DNA of 64,000 nt from Clostridia bacterium (GCA_017624735.1 JAGAMK010000059.1:1-64000); one strand, 5' to 3'; counted from the first letter of the stretch, positions 17,487 to 25,714 are shown. Numbers and translations: made by a program. Notes: generated by a model from the letters alone, not told the origin.

Positions 17487-17990
17487 ATGAAAAAGATTAT
17501 TGCTATCGTAATGGCACTCGTAATGATGATGGCTGTTACAGTTCCTGCATTTGCAGCTGACCTTAGTGTAAAAGACACTGATTCAGGTGAAGTTACAATC
17601 ACAACAAGTACACAAAAGGATACTGACGGTGACGGTGTTCCTGATACTGACGGTGACTGGTACGTTGTCACAATTCCTGCTGATACAACAATCGCATGGG
17701 GCGAGCAGGCAACTGAGTTAAAGTATTCAGCAGAAACACATCTTCTTTATGGCAAAACTCTTGATGTTAAAGTTACAAGTGCTGACTACATCATGACTTA
17801 TGCACCGGAAGAAAATGTTGCACTTGACCTCGCTTTTGCTCTTACAGGTGACACAAATGTAAACTTTGCAACAGTTACATATCCTGCAGCTGAAAAAGCA
17901 ATTTCTGTTGACATTACAGAAGATGCTTGGAATAATGCTGTTGTTGGTGAATATTCAGACATTCTTACATTCTCAGCAGCTGTTGTTTAA
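17487..17990 (+). CDS. Secreted array protein 3
   Basis: 167 residues. The first 62 bases are identical to those of array gene 4, while the mature proteins share only motifs. The N-terminal region holds an acidic Asp/Gly stretch (TQKDTDGDGVPDTDGDW) resembling a calcium-binding DxDGDG repeat, unique in the array. Then WYVVTIPADTTIAWG, LAFALTGDTN, a Trp (EDAWNNAVV) and YSDILTFSAAVV. Ribosome site AAGGAGAG. Confidence 0.8.
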   Translation: MKKIIAIVMALVMMMAVTVPAFAADLSVKDTDSGEVTITTSTQKDTDGDGVPDTDGDWYVVTIPADTTIAWGEQATELKYSAETHLLYGKTLDVKVTSADYIMTYAPEENVALDLAFALTGDTNVNFATVTYPAAEKAISVDITEDAWNNAVVGEYSDILTFSAAVV

Positions 17991-18023
17991 TTTTTGAATT
18001 GCAACAAAAAGGAGAAATAAACT

Positions 18024-18500
18024 ATGAAAAAGATTATTGCTATCGTAATGGCACTCGTAATGATGATGGCTGTTACAGTTCCTGCTTTCGCAGAGGAACT
18101 CAACGCAGGGGCTACTGCTGGTGATGCTATTGTTAAAACAAATACATCAGCTATCGCAGGTGACGGTGAATATACAGTTACTTATCCTGCAACAATGGAC
18201 CTTGTTTGGGAAACAGAATCAACACAGTTTACATATTCTGTTACATCACAGCTTAAAACAGGTAAATGCGTTAGCGTTACTGTTGCTGATAAGGATTTAG
18301 CATATGTAATGACAAATGCAACCGGCGTAGAGCTTGTATATTCACTTTCAGGTACAACAAATGGTAAAACAACAATGCCTGTTGTTAATGGTGCTTCATT
18401 CAACTTTAATGTTGACGTTGCTCCTGACGCTTGGGCAGCAGCATCTATTGACGAATATAAGGATACACTTACATTCACATCAGCAGTTGTTGACCTTTAA
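18024..18500 (+). CDS. Secreted array protein 4
   Basis: 158 residues; signal peptide as in gene 3, cleavage before EEL. Mature motifs YTVTYPATMDLVW, YSVTSQLKTGKCVSVTV (the Cys is exceptional in the family), LVYSLSGTTN, PDAWAAASI and YKDTLTFTSAVV. Ribosome site AAGGAGAA. It differs from neighbours in lacking Gly after the conserved Trp. Confidence 0.8.
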   Translation: MKKIIAIVMALVMMMAVTVPAFAEELNAGATAGDAIVKTNTSAIAGDGEYTVTYPATMDLVWETESTQFTYSVTSQLKTGKCVSVTVADKDLAYVMTNATGVELVYSLSGTTNGKTTMPVVNGASFNFNVDVAPDAWAAASIDEYKDTLTFTSAVVDL

Positions 18501-18533
18501 TTGAAAGAATTTATATTTTAAGGAGAAACAATT

Positions 18534-19007
18534 ATGAAAAAGATTATTGCTATCGTAATGGCACTCGTAATGATGATGGCTATTACAGTTCCTGCTTTTG
18601 CAGCTATTACTGAAACATCAAACCAGTCTGGTGACTCTCTTGTTAAAACAGATACATCAGCAGTTGGTGCAGGAACATACACAGTTGAGATTCCTGCAGA
18701 AATCGTTATTCCTTGGGATGCTCCATCATATGATGCAACATATACAGTTGAAACACAGCTTGCAGTTGGCAAACAACTCAATGTTTCTGTTGCAGACAAA
18801 GAATCAGGTACTCTTACAGGTACAATGACTGCTACAGGTACTACTGACACACTTGAATACACAATATCAGGTGCTGTTGCAACAGAATATGATGAAGTTT
18901 CAAGCAAAGATGAAACAATTACTTTCACAGTTGCAGACTGGGAAAAGACAATCGCTGAATATTCAAATTACATTACATTTACAGCTGTTCTTAGTGACAA
19001 GGCTTAA
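18534..19007 (+). CDS. Secreted array protein 5
   Basis: 157 residues; signal-peptide DNA differs from gene 3 by one base over the first 62. Mature motifs YTVEIPAEIVIPWD, YTVETQLAVGKQLNVSV, LEYTISGAVA, VADWEKTIAEYSNYITFTAVL. The Trp before the last strand is retained. The mature sequence is notably Thr-rich. Ribosome site AAGGAGAAAC. Confidence 0.8.
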   Translation: MKKIIAIVMALVMMMAITVPAFAAITETSNQSGDSLVKTDTSAVGAGTYTVEIPAEIVIPWDAPSYDATYTVETQLAVGKQLNVSVADKESGTLTGTMTATGTTDTLEYTISGAVATEYDEVSSKDETITFTVADWEKTIAEYSNYITFTAVLSDKA

Positions 19008-19038
19008 TGTAAAAATAAATTAACAAGGAGAAACAATT

Positions 19039-19527
19039 ATGAAAAAGATTATTGCTATTGTAATGGCACTTGTAATGATGACGGCTGTTACAGTTCCTGC
19101 TTTTGCTATTGATAAAGACACAGCTAAAGAAGCAGACGGTTCTCAAAAGGGAAGTGCAACAGTTGCAACAACAACATCTGACACAGACGCTACTTATTCA
19201 GTTACATATCCTGCATCAACAACAATCGCTTGGGGCGATACAGCTGCAAAGAACGTAAACTATGCAGTTACATCTCAGCTTCCTATTGGTGCAGCACTTA
19301 AGGTTTCAGTTGCTGCTGACAACGGCGGTAAGATGACAAGTGCAAATGCTCCTGATTATGAGCTTGTTTATACACTTACAGGTGGTGCAGAAGAAACATT
19401 CTCAGAAATCAACAATGCAGTTGCTCCTGCAACAGCAGTTGAAGTTTCTATCGCAGACTTCTCACAGGCAGTTCCTGATGTTTATACAGGTACACTTACT
19501 TATACAGTTGTTTACGAAGCTGCTTAA
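19039..19527 (+). CDS. Secreted array protein 6
   Basis: 162 residues, with cleavage probably after VPAFA before IDK. Mature motifs YSVTYPASTTIAWG, YAVTSQLPIGAALKVSV, LVYTLTGGAE and the end VYTGTLTYTVVYEAA. The Trp of the penultimate region is replaced by Phe (IADFSQAVP), as in array protein 10, so these two form a subtype. Ribosome site AAGGAGAA. Confidence 0.8.
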   Translation: MKKIIAIVMALVMMTAVTVPAFAIDKDTAKEADGSQKGSATVATTTSDTDATYSVTYPASTTIAWGDTAAKNVNYAVTSQLPIGAALKVSVAADNGGKMTSANAPDYELVYTLTGGAEETFSEINNAVAPATAVEVSIADFSQAVPDVYTGTLTYTVVYEAA

Positions 19528-19558
19528 TTTAAATCCTGAATATTAAGGAGAAAGAATT

Positions 19559-20026
19559 ATGAAAAAAATTATTGCTATCGTAATGGCACTCGTAATGATG
19601 ATGGCTGTTACAGTTCCTGCTTTTGCAGGTACATTGGATTCAGCTACTCAGTCAGGCGACACAACAGTTCTTGTTGATGGTACTGCAACTGAGGGCGATG
19701 GTACTTATTCAGTTACAATTCCTGCAGCAATCAACCTTACTTGGGGTGATACTGCAAAGGCTGATGATTATGAAATCACAAGCCAGCTTGCAACAAACAA
19801 AAGAGTTAAAGTTACTCTTGCAAAATCAAAAGATTTGACAAATGCCAACAATGAAACAATCGCTTTTACAGCAACTGATGCAACAGATGGTATTTCTGAT
19901 GCTCCTGTTGTTACAAACGAAGTTCACGCATTCAATCTTGCTATTGAAGCAGATGCTTGGACAACAGTTTCAATTGCAGCATACGAAGGAATAATTTCTT
20001 TCGCAGCAGAACTCGTTGATGCTTGA
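19559..20026 (+). CDS. Secreted array protein 7
   Basis: 155 residues; signal-peptide DNA matches gene 3 except one synonymous base in codon 3. Mature motifs YSVTIPAAINLTWG, ITSQLATNKRVKVTL, IAFTATDATDG, EADAWTTVSI, YEGIISFAAELV. Its N-terminus (SGDTTVLVDGTA) closely resembles that of array protein 8 (GNTTVLVDGAA), which suggests common ancestry or exchange with that outlier. Ribosome site AAGGAGAA. Confidence 0.8.
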   Translation: MKKIIAIVMALVMMMAVTVPAFAGTLDSATQSGDTTVLVDGTATEGDGTYSVTIPAAINLTWGDTAKADDYEITSQLATNKRVKVTLAKSKDLTNANNETIAFTATDATDGISDAPVVTNEVHAFNLAIEADAWTTVSIAAYEGIISFAAELVDA

Positions 20027-20051
20027 TTGAAATAAAAAATGAGGGCTTGAT

Positions 20052-20528
20052 ATGAAAAAATTAATTTCATTAGCTCTTGCTCTTGTTATGATGTTTGCAG
20101 TTTGTGTTCCTGTTTTCGCAGCTGAATTGAATTCAGGAACTCCTGCCGGCAATACAACAGTTCTTGTTGATGGTGCTGCTGATATGGGGGAAGGCACATT
20201 TACTGTGTCAATTCCAGCAACAGTCAGTATTCCTTGGGGCAAAACTATAACTGATGTTGAGTATTCAGTCTGGTCACAATTACAGACAGGAAAACTTATT
20301 AAGGTGTCAGTTCGTTCAACTGACCAGGGAGTAATGTCGAATGCAGCAAAAACTGCAACACTTAATTACACATTAAGTGATACAACATATACCACTACAA
20401 AGTCGGTGATTTTAGCAACAAACCCTGAAACTTCAGCAGTTAAGGTAAATATTCCTACTGCAAATTGGAATGGTGCTTCAATTGACCAATATAGTGGTAC
20501 ATTAACGTTTACAGCAGAGCTGGTATAA
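20052..20528 (+). CDS. Secreted array protein 8 (divergent signal peptide)
   Basis: 158 residues; signal peptide MKKLISLALALVMM...VPVFA is recoded and differs from the common form. Mature motifs FTVSIPATVSIPWG, VWSQLQTGKLIKVSV, LNYTLSDTTY, TANWNGASI, YSGTLTFTAELV. The ribosome site is weaker than its neighbours' (GAGGG). It has more varied codon use than the A/C-rich members, suggesting it escaped the homogenising process seen in the others. Confidence 0.78.
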   Translation: MKKLISLALALVMMFAVCVPVFAAELNSGTPAGNTTVLVDGAADMGEGTFTVSIPATVSIPWGKTITDVEYSVWSQLQTGKLIKVSVRSTDQGVMSNAAKTATLNYTLSDTTYTTTKSVILATNPETSAVKVNIPTANWNGASIDQYSGTLTFTAELV

Positions 20529-20549
20529 AGATTTAAGGAGATATAAGTT

Positions 20550-21017
20550 ATGAAAAAGATTATTGCTATTGCTATGGCTCTTGTAATGATGATGGCTATT
20601 GCAGTTCCTGCTTTTGCAGCAGTTGAAGGCGGTTCAAATTCAGGTAGCGATACAATTATTACTACATTAACAACAAAAGAAGACGGTTCTGACCCAGTTT
20701 GGTACACAGTTACAATTCCTGCAACACAGGAAATTTACTGGGAAGCAACAACAACAGATATCGCATATGTAATCAATAGCCAACTTGCAACAGATGATTT
20801 TGTTAAAGTTACAGTTGCTGGTTCAGGTTTGCTTAAAAAAGATGGTAGCACAGCTACTCTCGCTTACGCAATCACAGATACAGAATACACAGCTACTGCA
20901 GAAGTTGTAGTTGATGAAGCAGATACAGTTACAATTGACACAACAAATGCTGCTTGGGCAACAGTTCCTGTTGATGCATATTCAGATACACTTACATTTA
21001 CAGCAGAAATTATCTGA
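20550..21017 (+). CDS. Secreted array protein 9
   Basis: 155 residues with the common signal peptide (MKKIIAIAMALVMM...VPAFA), slightly diverged in DNA. Mature motifs WYTVTIPATQEIYW, INSQLATDDFVKVTV, LAYAITDTEY, NAAWATVPV and YSDTLTFTAEII. Ribosome site AAGGAGAT. The AGSGLLKKDG segment resembles the AGSGAMKTTDG of array protein 2. Confidence 0.8.
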   Translation: MKKIIAIAMALVMMMAIAVPAFAAVEGGSNSGSDTIITTLTTKEDGSDPVWYTVTIPATQEIYWEATTTDIAYVINSQLATDDFVKVTVAGSGLLKKDGSTATLAYAITDTEYTATAEVVVDEADTVTIDTTNAAWATVPVDAYSDTLTFTAEII

Positions 21018-21044
21018 TTCCTTACACAAAAGGAGTAGTTTATT

Positions 21045-21557
21045 ATGAAAAAGATTATTGCTATTGTTATGGCTCTTGTAATGATGATGGCTGTTACAGT
21101 TCCTGCTTTCGCGGCAGACCCAATTACAAATGAGTCAACAAATAATTCCGGAACAGTCAATGTTACAACAAAATTTGATGAAAACAGTGACTGGTCATAC
21201 ACAGTAACAATTCCTGCGGACATTCAGGTTCAATGGGGCGACACTTCAGAAAAAGACATGACATATTCTGTTGAGTCACAGCTTTTGATTGGTGCATCAC
21301 TTGATATTTCTGCTGTTGCAGATAATAATGGTGAAATGACAGCAAGTGCAGGTACAACAGAGACATTGAAATTTAATGTTACAGGTGGAGATGCAGTTAA
21401 TTTTAAAGAAGTTAACGAAGTAAACACAACTGCACCTGGTGTTGTAGGTGGAACAAATGTTAAGGTAGCAATCGAAACATTCGACGGCAAACCTGTTGGC
21501 GTTTATGCAGGTACACTTACATTTACAGTGGTTTACAACCCTCCTGTAAACGCATAA
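21045..21557 (+). CDS. Secreted array protein 10
   Basis: 170 residues, the longest small member. Mature motifs YTVTIPADIQVQWG, YSVESQLLIGASLDISA, LKFNVTGGDA, then an inserted Val/Gly/Asn-rich loop and VYAGTLTFTVVYNPP. The Trp before the last strand is replaced by Phe (IETFDGKPVG), as in array protein 6. Ribosome site AAGGAGT. It is the last gene of the operon and is followed by a strong terminator. Confidence 0.8.
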   Translation: MKKIIAIVMALVMMMAVTVPAFAADPITNESTNNSGTVNVTTKFDENSDWSYTVTIPADIQVQWGDTSEKDMTYSVESQLLIGASLDISAVADNNGEMTASAGTTETLKFNVTGGDAVNFKEVNEVNTTAPGVVGGTNVKVAIETFDGKPVGVYAGTLTFTVVYNPPVNA

Positions 21558-21585
21558 TCAAATCCTTTATTAGTTAAAGAAAGTA

Positions 21586-21627
21586 ACATCTCCTATGGTG
21601 AAACAAAGGCCATAGGGATGTTTTTTT
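21586..21627 (+). terminator. Intrinsic terminator of the surface-protein operon
   Basis: ACATC(T)CCTATGG pairs with CCATAGGGATGT across an 11-base loop with one bulged T, followed by TTTTTTT. No equally strong terminator was seen between the array genes, supporting one long transcript. Confidence 0.85.
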
Positions 21628-21653
21628 ATGTATTTGGGATAAAACGATACTTG

Positions 21654-21682
21654 TTGACTGCCATATAAAGGGATGATATAAT
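21654..21682 (+). promoter_or_regulatory. Sigma-A promoter of the mannanase gene
   Basis: TTGACT (21654-21659), 17-base spacer, TATAAT (21677-21682), about 70 bases before the coding start. Confidence 0.7.
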
Positions 21683-21751
21683 TTTATAAAGCAGAGTACG
21701 AAGGCATACTCATGCAAATAAAGAGAAAGACATATTTTGATAGGTGATAGT

Positions 21752-22720
21752 ATGTTTAAAAAGATTATCTCAATAATCTGTTCCATTGCTTCGCTTTTGG
21801 GTGTTCCTTGTGGTAAACAACACCTTTCAAATCCCAATGCAAGCGAAGCAGCGAAAGAATTATATGAATACATCTGTAATGTGTACGGAGATTACATAAT
21901 TTCAGGTCAGCAGGAATCAACTTGGGTTGACGGTGAGCAGTATGAGTTCGAATATATTTACGAAAAAACAGGAAAATACCCTGCAATTCGTGGACTTGAC
22001 TATATGAATGACGACTTCGAGGGAGTTAACAGACGAGCAATCGAATGGCATGAAAAAGGTGGAATTGTTACAATCTGTTGGCATTGTGGCAGTGATTTCA
22101 GCGGTAGTTGGGCGGAGAGTATGAACACGGATATTACCGATTGGGACAAAGCTCTCAAAGAGGGAACTCCCGAATACGAAAAACTCATAGCAGGTATGGA
22201 CAAAGGTGCAAAGGCCTTGCTTGAACTCAAAGAAAAAGGAATTCCTGTTTTGTGGCGACCATTCCACGAGGCTGACGGTCAATGGTTCTGGTGGGGCAAA
22301 GGCGGTCACAGGAATTTCAAGAAACTTTGGCAACTGATGTATGAGAGATACACAGAATATTGGGAGCTTGACAATCTTATCTGGGTTTTAGGTCTTTCTG
22401 AGCGTGGTGAAGATTACTGGAAATGGTATCCAGGGGATAATTATGTGGATATTGCAGGTGCAGACTCGTATATTGACGGTCCCAATGACAGTCTGTACAA
22501 GAAAGTAAAGAGAGTTGTGGGCAGAAAAATGCCGATTTGCTTCCACGAATGTGGCAAAATCCCAACGGTGGCAGAATTGCACTCAACAAAAGCAGATTGG
22601 GTATGGTTTATGGCTTGGCATACGGAATACATGGTTGACCGAAATAATGTTGACGACTTATGTGCCATTTATAATGATGAATATGTAATCACTTTGGATG
22701 AATTACCCGAGTGGAAATGA
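21752..22720 (+). CDS. GH26 beta-mannanase-like glycoside hydrolase
   Basis: About 322 residues of glycoside hydrolase family 26, which cleaves beta-1,4-mannan and related glucans with retention. The acid/base Glu lies in RPFHEADGQWFWWG (about residue 173) and the likely nucleophile Glu in CFHECGK (about residue 266); ISGQQEST near the N-terminus is also typical. The short hydrophobic start (MFKKIISIICSIASLLG) may be a signal segment, but no clean cleavage site or lipobox is seen. I prefer ATG 21752, preceded by AGGTGA, over an in-frame TTG at 21737. Its own promoter and terminator make it a single-gene unit. It may work on plant or yeast mannan, possibly together with the surface proteins upstream. 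Confidence 0.88.
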   Translation: MFKKIISIICSIASLLGVPCGKQHLSNPNASEAAKELYEYICNVYGDYIISGQQESTWVDGEQYEFEYIYEKTGKYPAIRGLDYMNDDFEGVNRRAIEWHEKGGIVTICWHCGSDFSGSWAESMNTDITDWDKALKEGTPEYEKLIAGMDKGAKALLELKEKGIPVLWRPFHEADGQWFWWGKGGHRNFKKLWQLMYERYTEYWELDNLIWVLGLSERGEDYWKWYPGDNYVDIAGADSYIDGPNDSLYKKVKRVVGRKMPICFHECGKIPTVAELHSTKADWVWFMAWHTEYMVDRNNVDDLCAIYNDEYVITLDELPEWK

Positions 22721-22750
22721 AAAAAGGGACAGAGATTTACTCTGTCCCTT
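22721..22750 (+). repeat. Dispersed terminator-like hairpin, copy 1
   Basis: AAGGGACAGAG and CTCTGTCCCTT pair around loop ATTTA. The same hairpin occurs at 24164-24191. It lies directly after the mannanase stop and between two converging genes, so it can serve as a two-way terminator. Confidence 0.8.
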
Positions 22751-22755
22751 GATTT

Positions 22756-22992
22756 TTATTCTATTCTCTTTTCAACTTCTGAAACAATATCACTCATTTT
22801 GACATCTAATGCACAGGAAATGCGATATAAGGTCTCGAGTGTTGGTTTTCGTTCTCCTCGTTCAATAGCTGAAAGATGTGTTCTACCAATATCGGCAAGC
22901 CCACTTAAAACCTCTTGAGAGATTCCTTTTTTCTTTCTGAAATCTGCAATTACACAACCAACCATAACAGCATCAAGTGTAGGAATATACAT
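22756..22992 (-). CDS. XRE-family helix-turn-helix regulator
   Basis: A 78-residue single-domain HTH protein: VIADFRKKKGISQEVLSGLA, then IGRTHLSAIERGERKPTLETLYRISCALDVKMSDI, the normal XRE layout. I use ATG 22992 because GAGGTGAT lies at the right distance; an upstream GTG at 23001 falls within that ribosome site. It is divergent from the glycosyltransferase gene, and the shared region has repeated ACTTATGT words over the promoter, so it probably represses itself and its neighbour. Confidence 0.85.
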   Translation of the reverse strand: MYIPTLDAVMVGCVIADFRKKKGISQEVLSGLADIGRTHLSAIERGERKPTLETLYRISCALDVKMSDIVSEVEKRIE

Positions 22993-23029
22993 TAATATCA
23001 CCTCTTAATAAGTGTATGTTAATTTCAGC

Positions 23030-23103
23030 ACTTGTGTGAACACTTATGTTGACAATTGAATACTTATGTGTTATTATTTTAAAAAATGAATACATATGTA
23101 TTC
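23030..23103 (+). promoter_or_regulatory. Promoter with ACTTATGT operator-like repeats
   Basis: TTGACA (23049-23054) and TATTAT (23072-23077) are 17 bases apart. ACTTRTGT words occur at 23030, 23042 and 23062, overlapping the -35 and the spacer, and a perfect 16-bp palindrome (GAATACAT/ATGTATTC) lies at 23088-23103. They probably bind the adjacent XRE protein. Confidence 0.6.
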
Positions 23104-23118
23104 AAAAGGATGATGAAG

Positions 23119-24159
23119 GTGTATAAAGTTTCAGTTGTTGTTCCTGTTTACAATAATGAAAAGTATTTGTCAAAGTGTATCGACAGCATTTTAAATCAAA
23201 CTTACAAGGATATTGAGATTGTCTGCGTTGATGATGGTTCAACGGATAGTAGTGGGCAAATTCTTGATAACTACGCGAAGAAAGACAGCAGAATTAAGGT
23301 TATACATAAGGAAAATGAGGGTGTTTCTGTAGCTAGAAATATAGGGATAAAAGAATCCACTATGCCAATAATAGCATTCGTGGATTCTGATGATTATATA
23401 CAGTTTGATATGTATGAAAAAATGATTTCGCTTATGGAAAAAGAAAATCTTGATTGTGTTTGTTGTGATTACAAAAATGTTTATCCTAATAAAACAATTA
23501 GTAAGAATTCAAGGTTTGTCAATAAGATTTTATATGGTAATCAAATCAGAGAAGAAATTGTAAAAGGAATTATTGGCTTTTTTTCTGCTGATAATAATTG
23601 TTTAACGTCTGTTTGTAATAGACTGTTTGTTAAACAAATCCTAATGGAAAATGATATTTGGTTTGATGAAAAACGAGCTTATGGTGAGGATTGGCTTTTC
23701 TGTATTGAATATTATCGTGTGATTGATTCAATTGGTTTTATAAATGAAAACATGTATTCTTATGTTCATCAGAATGGTTCTTTAAGCACAAAGGCAAGAA
23801 CAGACTATTTTGAGTATGCTGTGAAGAACAATCTGCTGTTTAATAAAATGTTTCCTGAATTTGATTGGAATTGCGATGAGAAAATAAAACATTACAATAA
23901 TAGACCGATTGAAGCTGCAAAGTATTACAAGAATAGATTTTCAAATGAACAGAGCAATAACCTAATAAAGGAAATTTTCTATATTTGTAAGGAAAATAAT
24001 TACTATGATAATGCTCGCGGTTTGACAGAAACTCAGCGAGAATTAAAGAAAGCATTGGATAGTAATAATATTGACAACTTTGTTAAGGTTCTAAATAAAA
24101 GCTCAACTGGTGGATTAATAACCAAACTGAAAAACATCTGGAAAAGAATAAAGAAGTAA
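23119..24159 (+). CDS. GT2-family glycosyltransferase
   Basis: About 346 residues of glycosyltransferase family 2 (GT-A fold). It begins VYKVSVVVPVYNNEKYLSKC, followed by DDGSTDSSG (nucleotide binding), ENEGVSVARN, and AFVDSDDYI, the metal-binding DxD-like site. The C-terminal part is helical and Asn/Lys-rich with no membrane segment. The start is uncertain: the promoter start point would be near 23084, so the ATG at 23086 would be leaderless; GTG 23119 is preceded by AAGGATGAT. No other polysaccharide genes adjoin; together with its XRE partner it is bracketed by identical hairpins, so it may be a small transferred cassette. Confidence 0.85.
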   Translation: MYKVSVVVPVYNNEKYLSKCIDSILNQTYKDIEIVCVDDGSTDSSGQILDNYAKKDSRIKVIHKENEGVSVARNIGIKESTMPIIAFVDSDDYIQFDMYEKMISLMEKENLDCVCCDYKNVYPNKTISKNSRFVNKILYGNQIREEIVKGIIGFFSADNNCLTSVCNRLFVKQILMENDIWFDEKRAYGEDWLFCIEYYRVIDSIGFINENMYSYVHQNGSLSTKARTDYFEYAVKNNLLFNKMFPEFDWNCDEKIKHYNNRPIEAAKYYKNRFSNEQSNNLIKEIFYICKENNYYDNARGLTETQRELKKALDSNNIDNFVKVLNKSSTGGLITKLKNIWKRIKK

Positions 24160-24163
24160 ACAA

Positions 24164-24191
24164 AAGGGGACAGAGATTTACTCTGTCCCTT
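24164..24191 (+). repeat. Dispersed terminator-like hairpin, copy 2
   Basis: GGGACAGAG and CTCTGTCCC pair around loop ATTTA, the same as the copy at 22721. It lies between the converging glycosyltransferase and oxidoreductase genes. The two copies bracket the XRE/glycosyltransferase pair. Confidence 0.8.
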
Positions 24192-24206
24192 AATCTTTGT
24201 TTAAAA

Positions 24207-25538
24207 TTAATGTTTAAAACAAGCGTTATATGCTTTAACCCATTTGAGGATTGCCTTTCTATCGTATTTTTGTGGCATAGCAGCAGTAACGGCAGTTGCT
24301 TTTGCTAACTGTAAGCCCATTTTAACAACCTTACCAAGAACAACTTTGTTGTTAACAAGTCCGCTCAACTTAATCTTGATGTCTTCCATGCTCATTCCAC
24401 CGAGCATAGCACCAAGGCTTGTTGAATCTGCATCGATTGTCATATCATCTGCATTGAGAATGCCTTTTGCGAAAATGTAGTCAAGTTCAGGACCTTCAAG
24501 TCTTGTAAGCAATAATTTAACACAAGCGAGAGGTGCTAATGCAGCTCCGATTTGTTTGTAGAAATTCCTTTGGTATGTCCATAGAGTTTCTGCACTATAA
24601 GAAAAACTTGTATCGTTAGAAACTGCATCAGCAAGAATTTTTGCAGCTTTAAGTGAGTTTGCAATACCTGAGCCAATAACGGGAACAGTCATAAATCCAC
24701 TATCACCGATTGCAGCATAACCGTCAGCCACAAGCACACCCAATGGTTGACGAACAGGAATGTTTGCAAAAGCGTCACCACGAAGAATTTCTGTACCAAT
24801 GCTGGGGTTTCCTGTTCTTAACATTTCAATCTGGTTCTGTGCATACTCACGGTCAAACCTACGGAATCTACCAATAAGCACGTCAGTATGTTCTTCCTCC
24901 GTTGCAACCCAAGAGATACCGAGTTCGTTGTTTGGAAGAAGAATCACCTTGAATTTATCGTGTTCTTCTACTTCACAAGCCTTGTTAAAGAAGGCTCTAT
25001 AAATATAGAATTGTTCATACTCAATAGAGTTGTTTTGAATACCCGTTGTTGATTCGGGCATAGCACGTCTGATTGGAGAATTAAGTCCACAAGCATCGAT
25101 TACAAGGTCGGCGTAGTATTCGCCTTTATCAGTTTTAATACCAACAACTCGGTTACCATAGAAGATGGGAGTCTGAATGTTTTGCTCGTATTCAAACCTG
25201 ACTCCTGCCTTTTCAGCGTGAGTAATAAGATGAGCGTAAATTTCGCTTCTTTCCATCTGAATTTCTTTCTTATCATCCTCTGTGTGCTGTGTAAGTGCAG
25301 TTTCCATAGCAGGGCCATAGAAAGTCATATCTTGTTTAAGATTATATTTATCCTTTTCAGGGAGTGGAATATCAACTGCAAACCAACCTTTTTTATCAAA
25401 AATGTCAGTCCAATCATATCCCATTTTATCTTTTGCGTTTTTTTCATAAACTGTTACGTCAAATCCTCTTTTTGCAAGGAGCATGCCTGCGGCGATACCA
25501 CCATGACCACCACCGGCAACAATAATTTTCTTTCCCAT
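24207..25538 (-). CDS. FAD-dependent oxidoreductase
   Basis: 443 residues. The N-terminal Rossmann motif IIVAGGGHGGIAAGMLLAKR binds FAD, DACGLNSPIRR and GDSGFMTVPVIGSGIANSL are the later FAD-contacting stretches typical of the geranylgeranyl reductase/PHBH superfamily. The C-terminal part (LAPLACVKLLLTRLEG and beyond) is unlike well-studied members. The substrate cannot be deduced. It is a single gene divergent from the acyl-CoA ligase, so a role in lipid or isoprenoid metabolism is possible but only suggested by position. Confidence 0.78.
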   Translation of the reverse strand: MGKKIIVAGGGHGGIAAGMLLAKRGFDVTVYEKNAKDKMGYDWTDIFDKKGWFAVDIPLPEKDKYNLKQDMTFYGPAMETALTQHTEDDKKEIQMERSEIYAHLITHAEKAGVRFEYEQNIQTPIFYGNRVVGIKTDKGEYYADLVIDACGLNSPIRRAMPESTTGIQNNSIEYEQFYIYRAFFNKACEVEEHDKFKVILLPNNELGISWVATEEEHTDVLIGRFRRFDREYAQNQIEMLRTGNPSIGTEILRGDAFANIPVRQPLGVLVADGYAAIGDSGFMTVPVIGSGIANSLKAAKILADAVSNDTSFSYSAETLWTYQRNFYKQIGAALAPLACVKLLLTRLEGPELDYIFAKGILNADDMTIDADSTSLGAMLGGMSMEDIKIKLSGLVNNKVVLGKVVKMGLQLAKATAVTAAMPQKYDRKAILKWVKAYNACFKH

Positions 25539-25685
25539 AAAAAATCCCTCTTTCCTTATGATTTTCTATAAACAGATTTTACCACAAATTAATTCGTTCT
25601 GCAACATGGAAAAAAGGAGTAAATTTCTTACAAAAAACGACATAAAGTTTATGAATTAACAAATAGAAAATAGTTTGTTAATAAT

Positions 25686-25714
25686 TTGTTAACAATTTTA
25701 AGGGATAATATAAT
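25686..25714 (+). promoter_or_regulatory. Candidate promoter of the acyl-CoA ligase gene
   Basis: TTGTTA (25686-25691), a 17-base spacer and TATAAT (25709-25714). The perfect -10 supports it; the -35 is partial. Confidence 0.5.

Noticed and set aside
10440..21557. Sortase-assembled pilus
   Set aside because: No LPXTG-like motif and no sortase gene were found in or near the operon.
16499..21557. CRISPR-like or simple tandem repeat
   Set aside because: The repeated unit is a whole gene of about 500 bases with a conserved start; spacing and coding frames rule out an array of short repeats.
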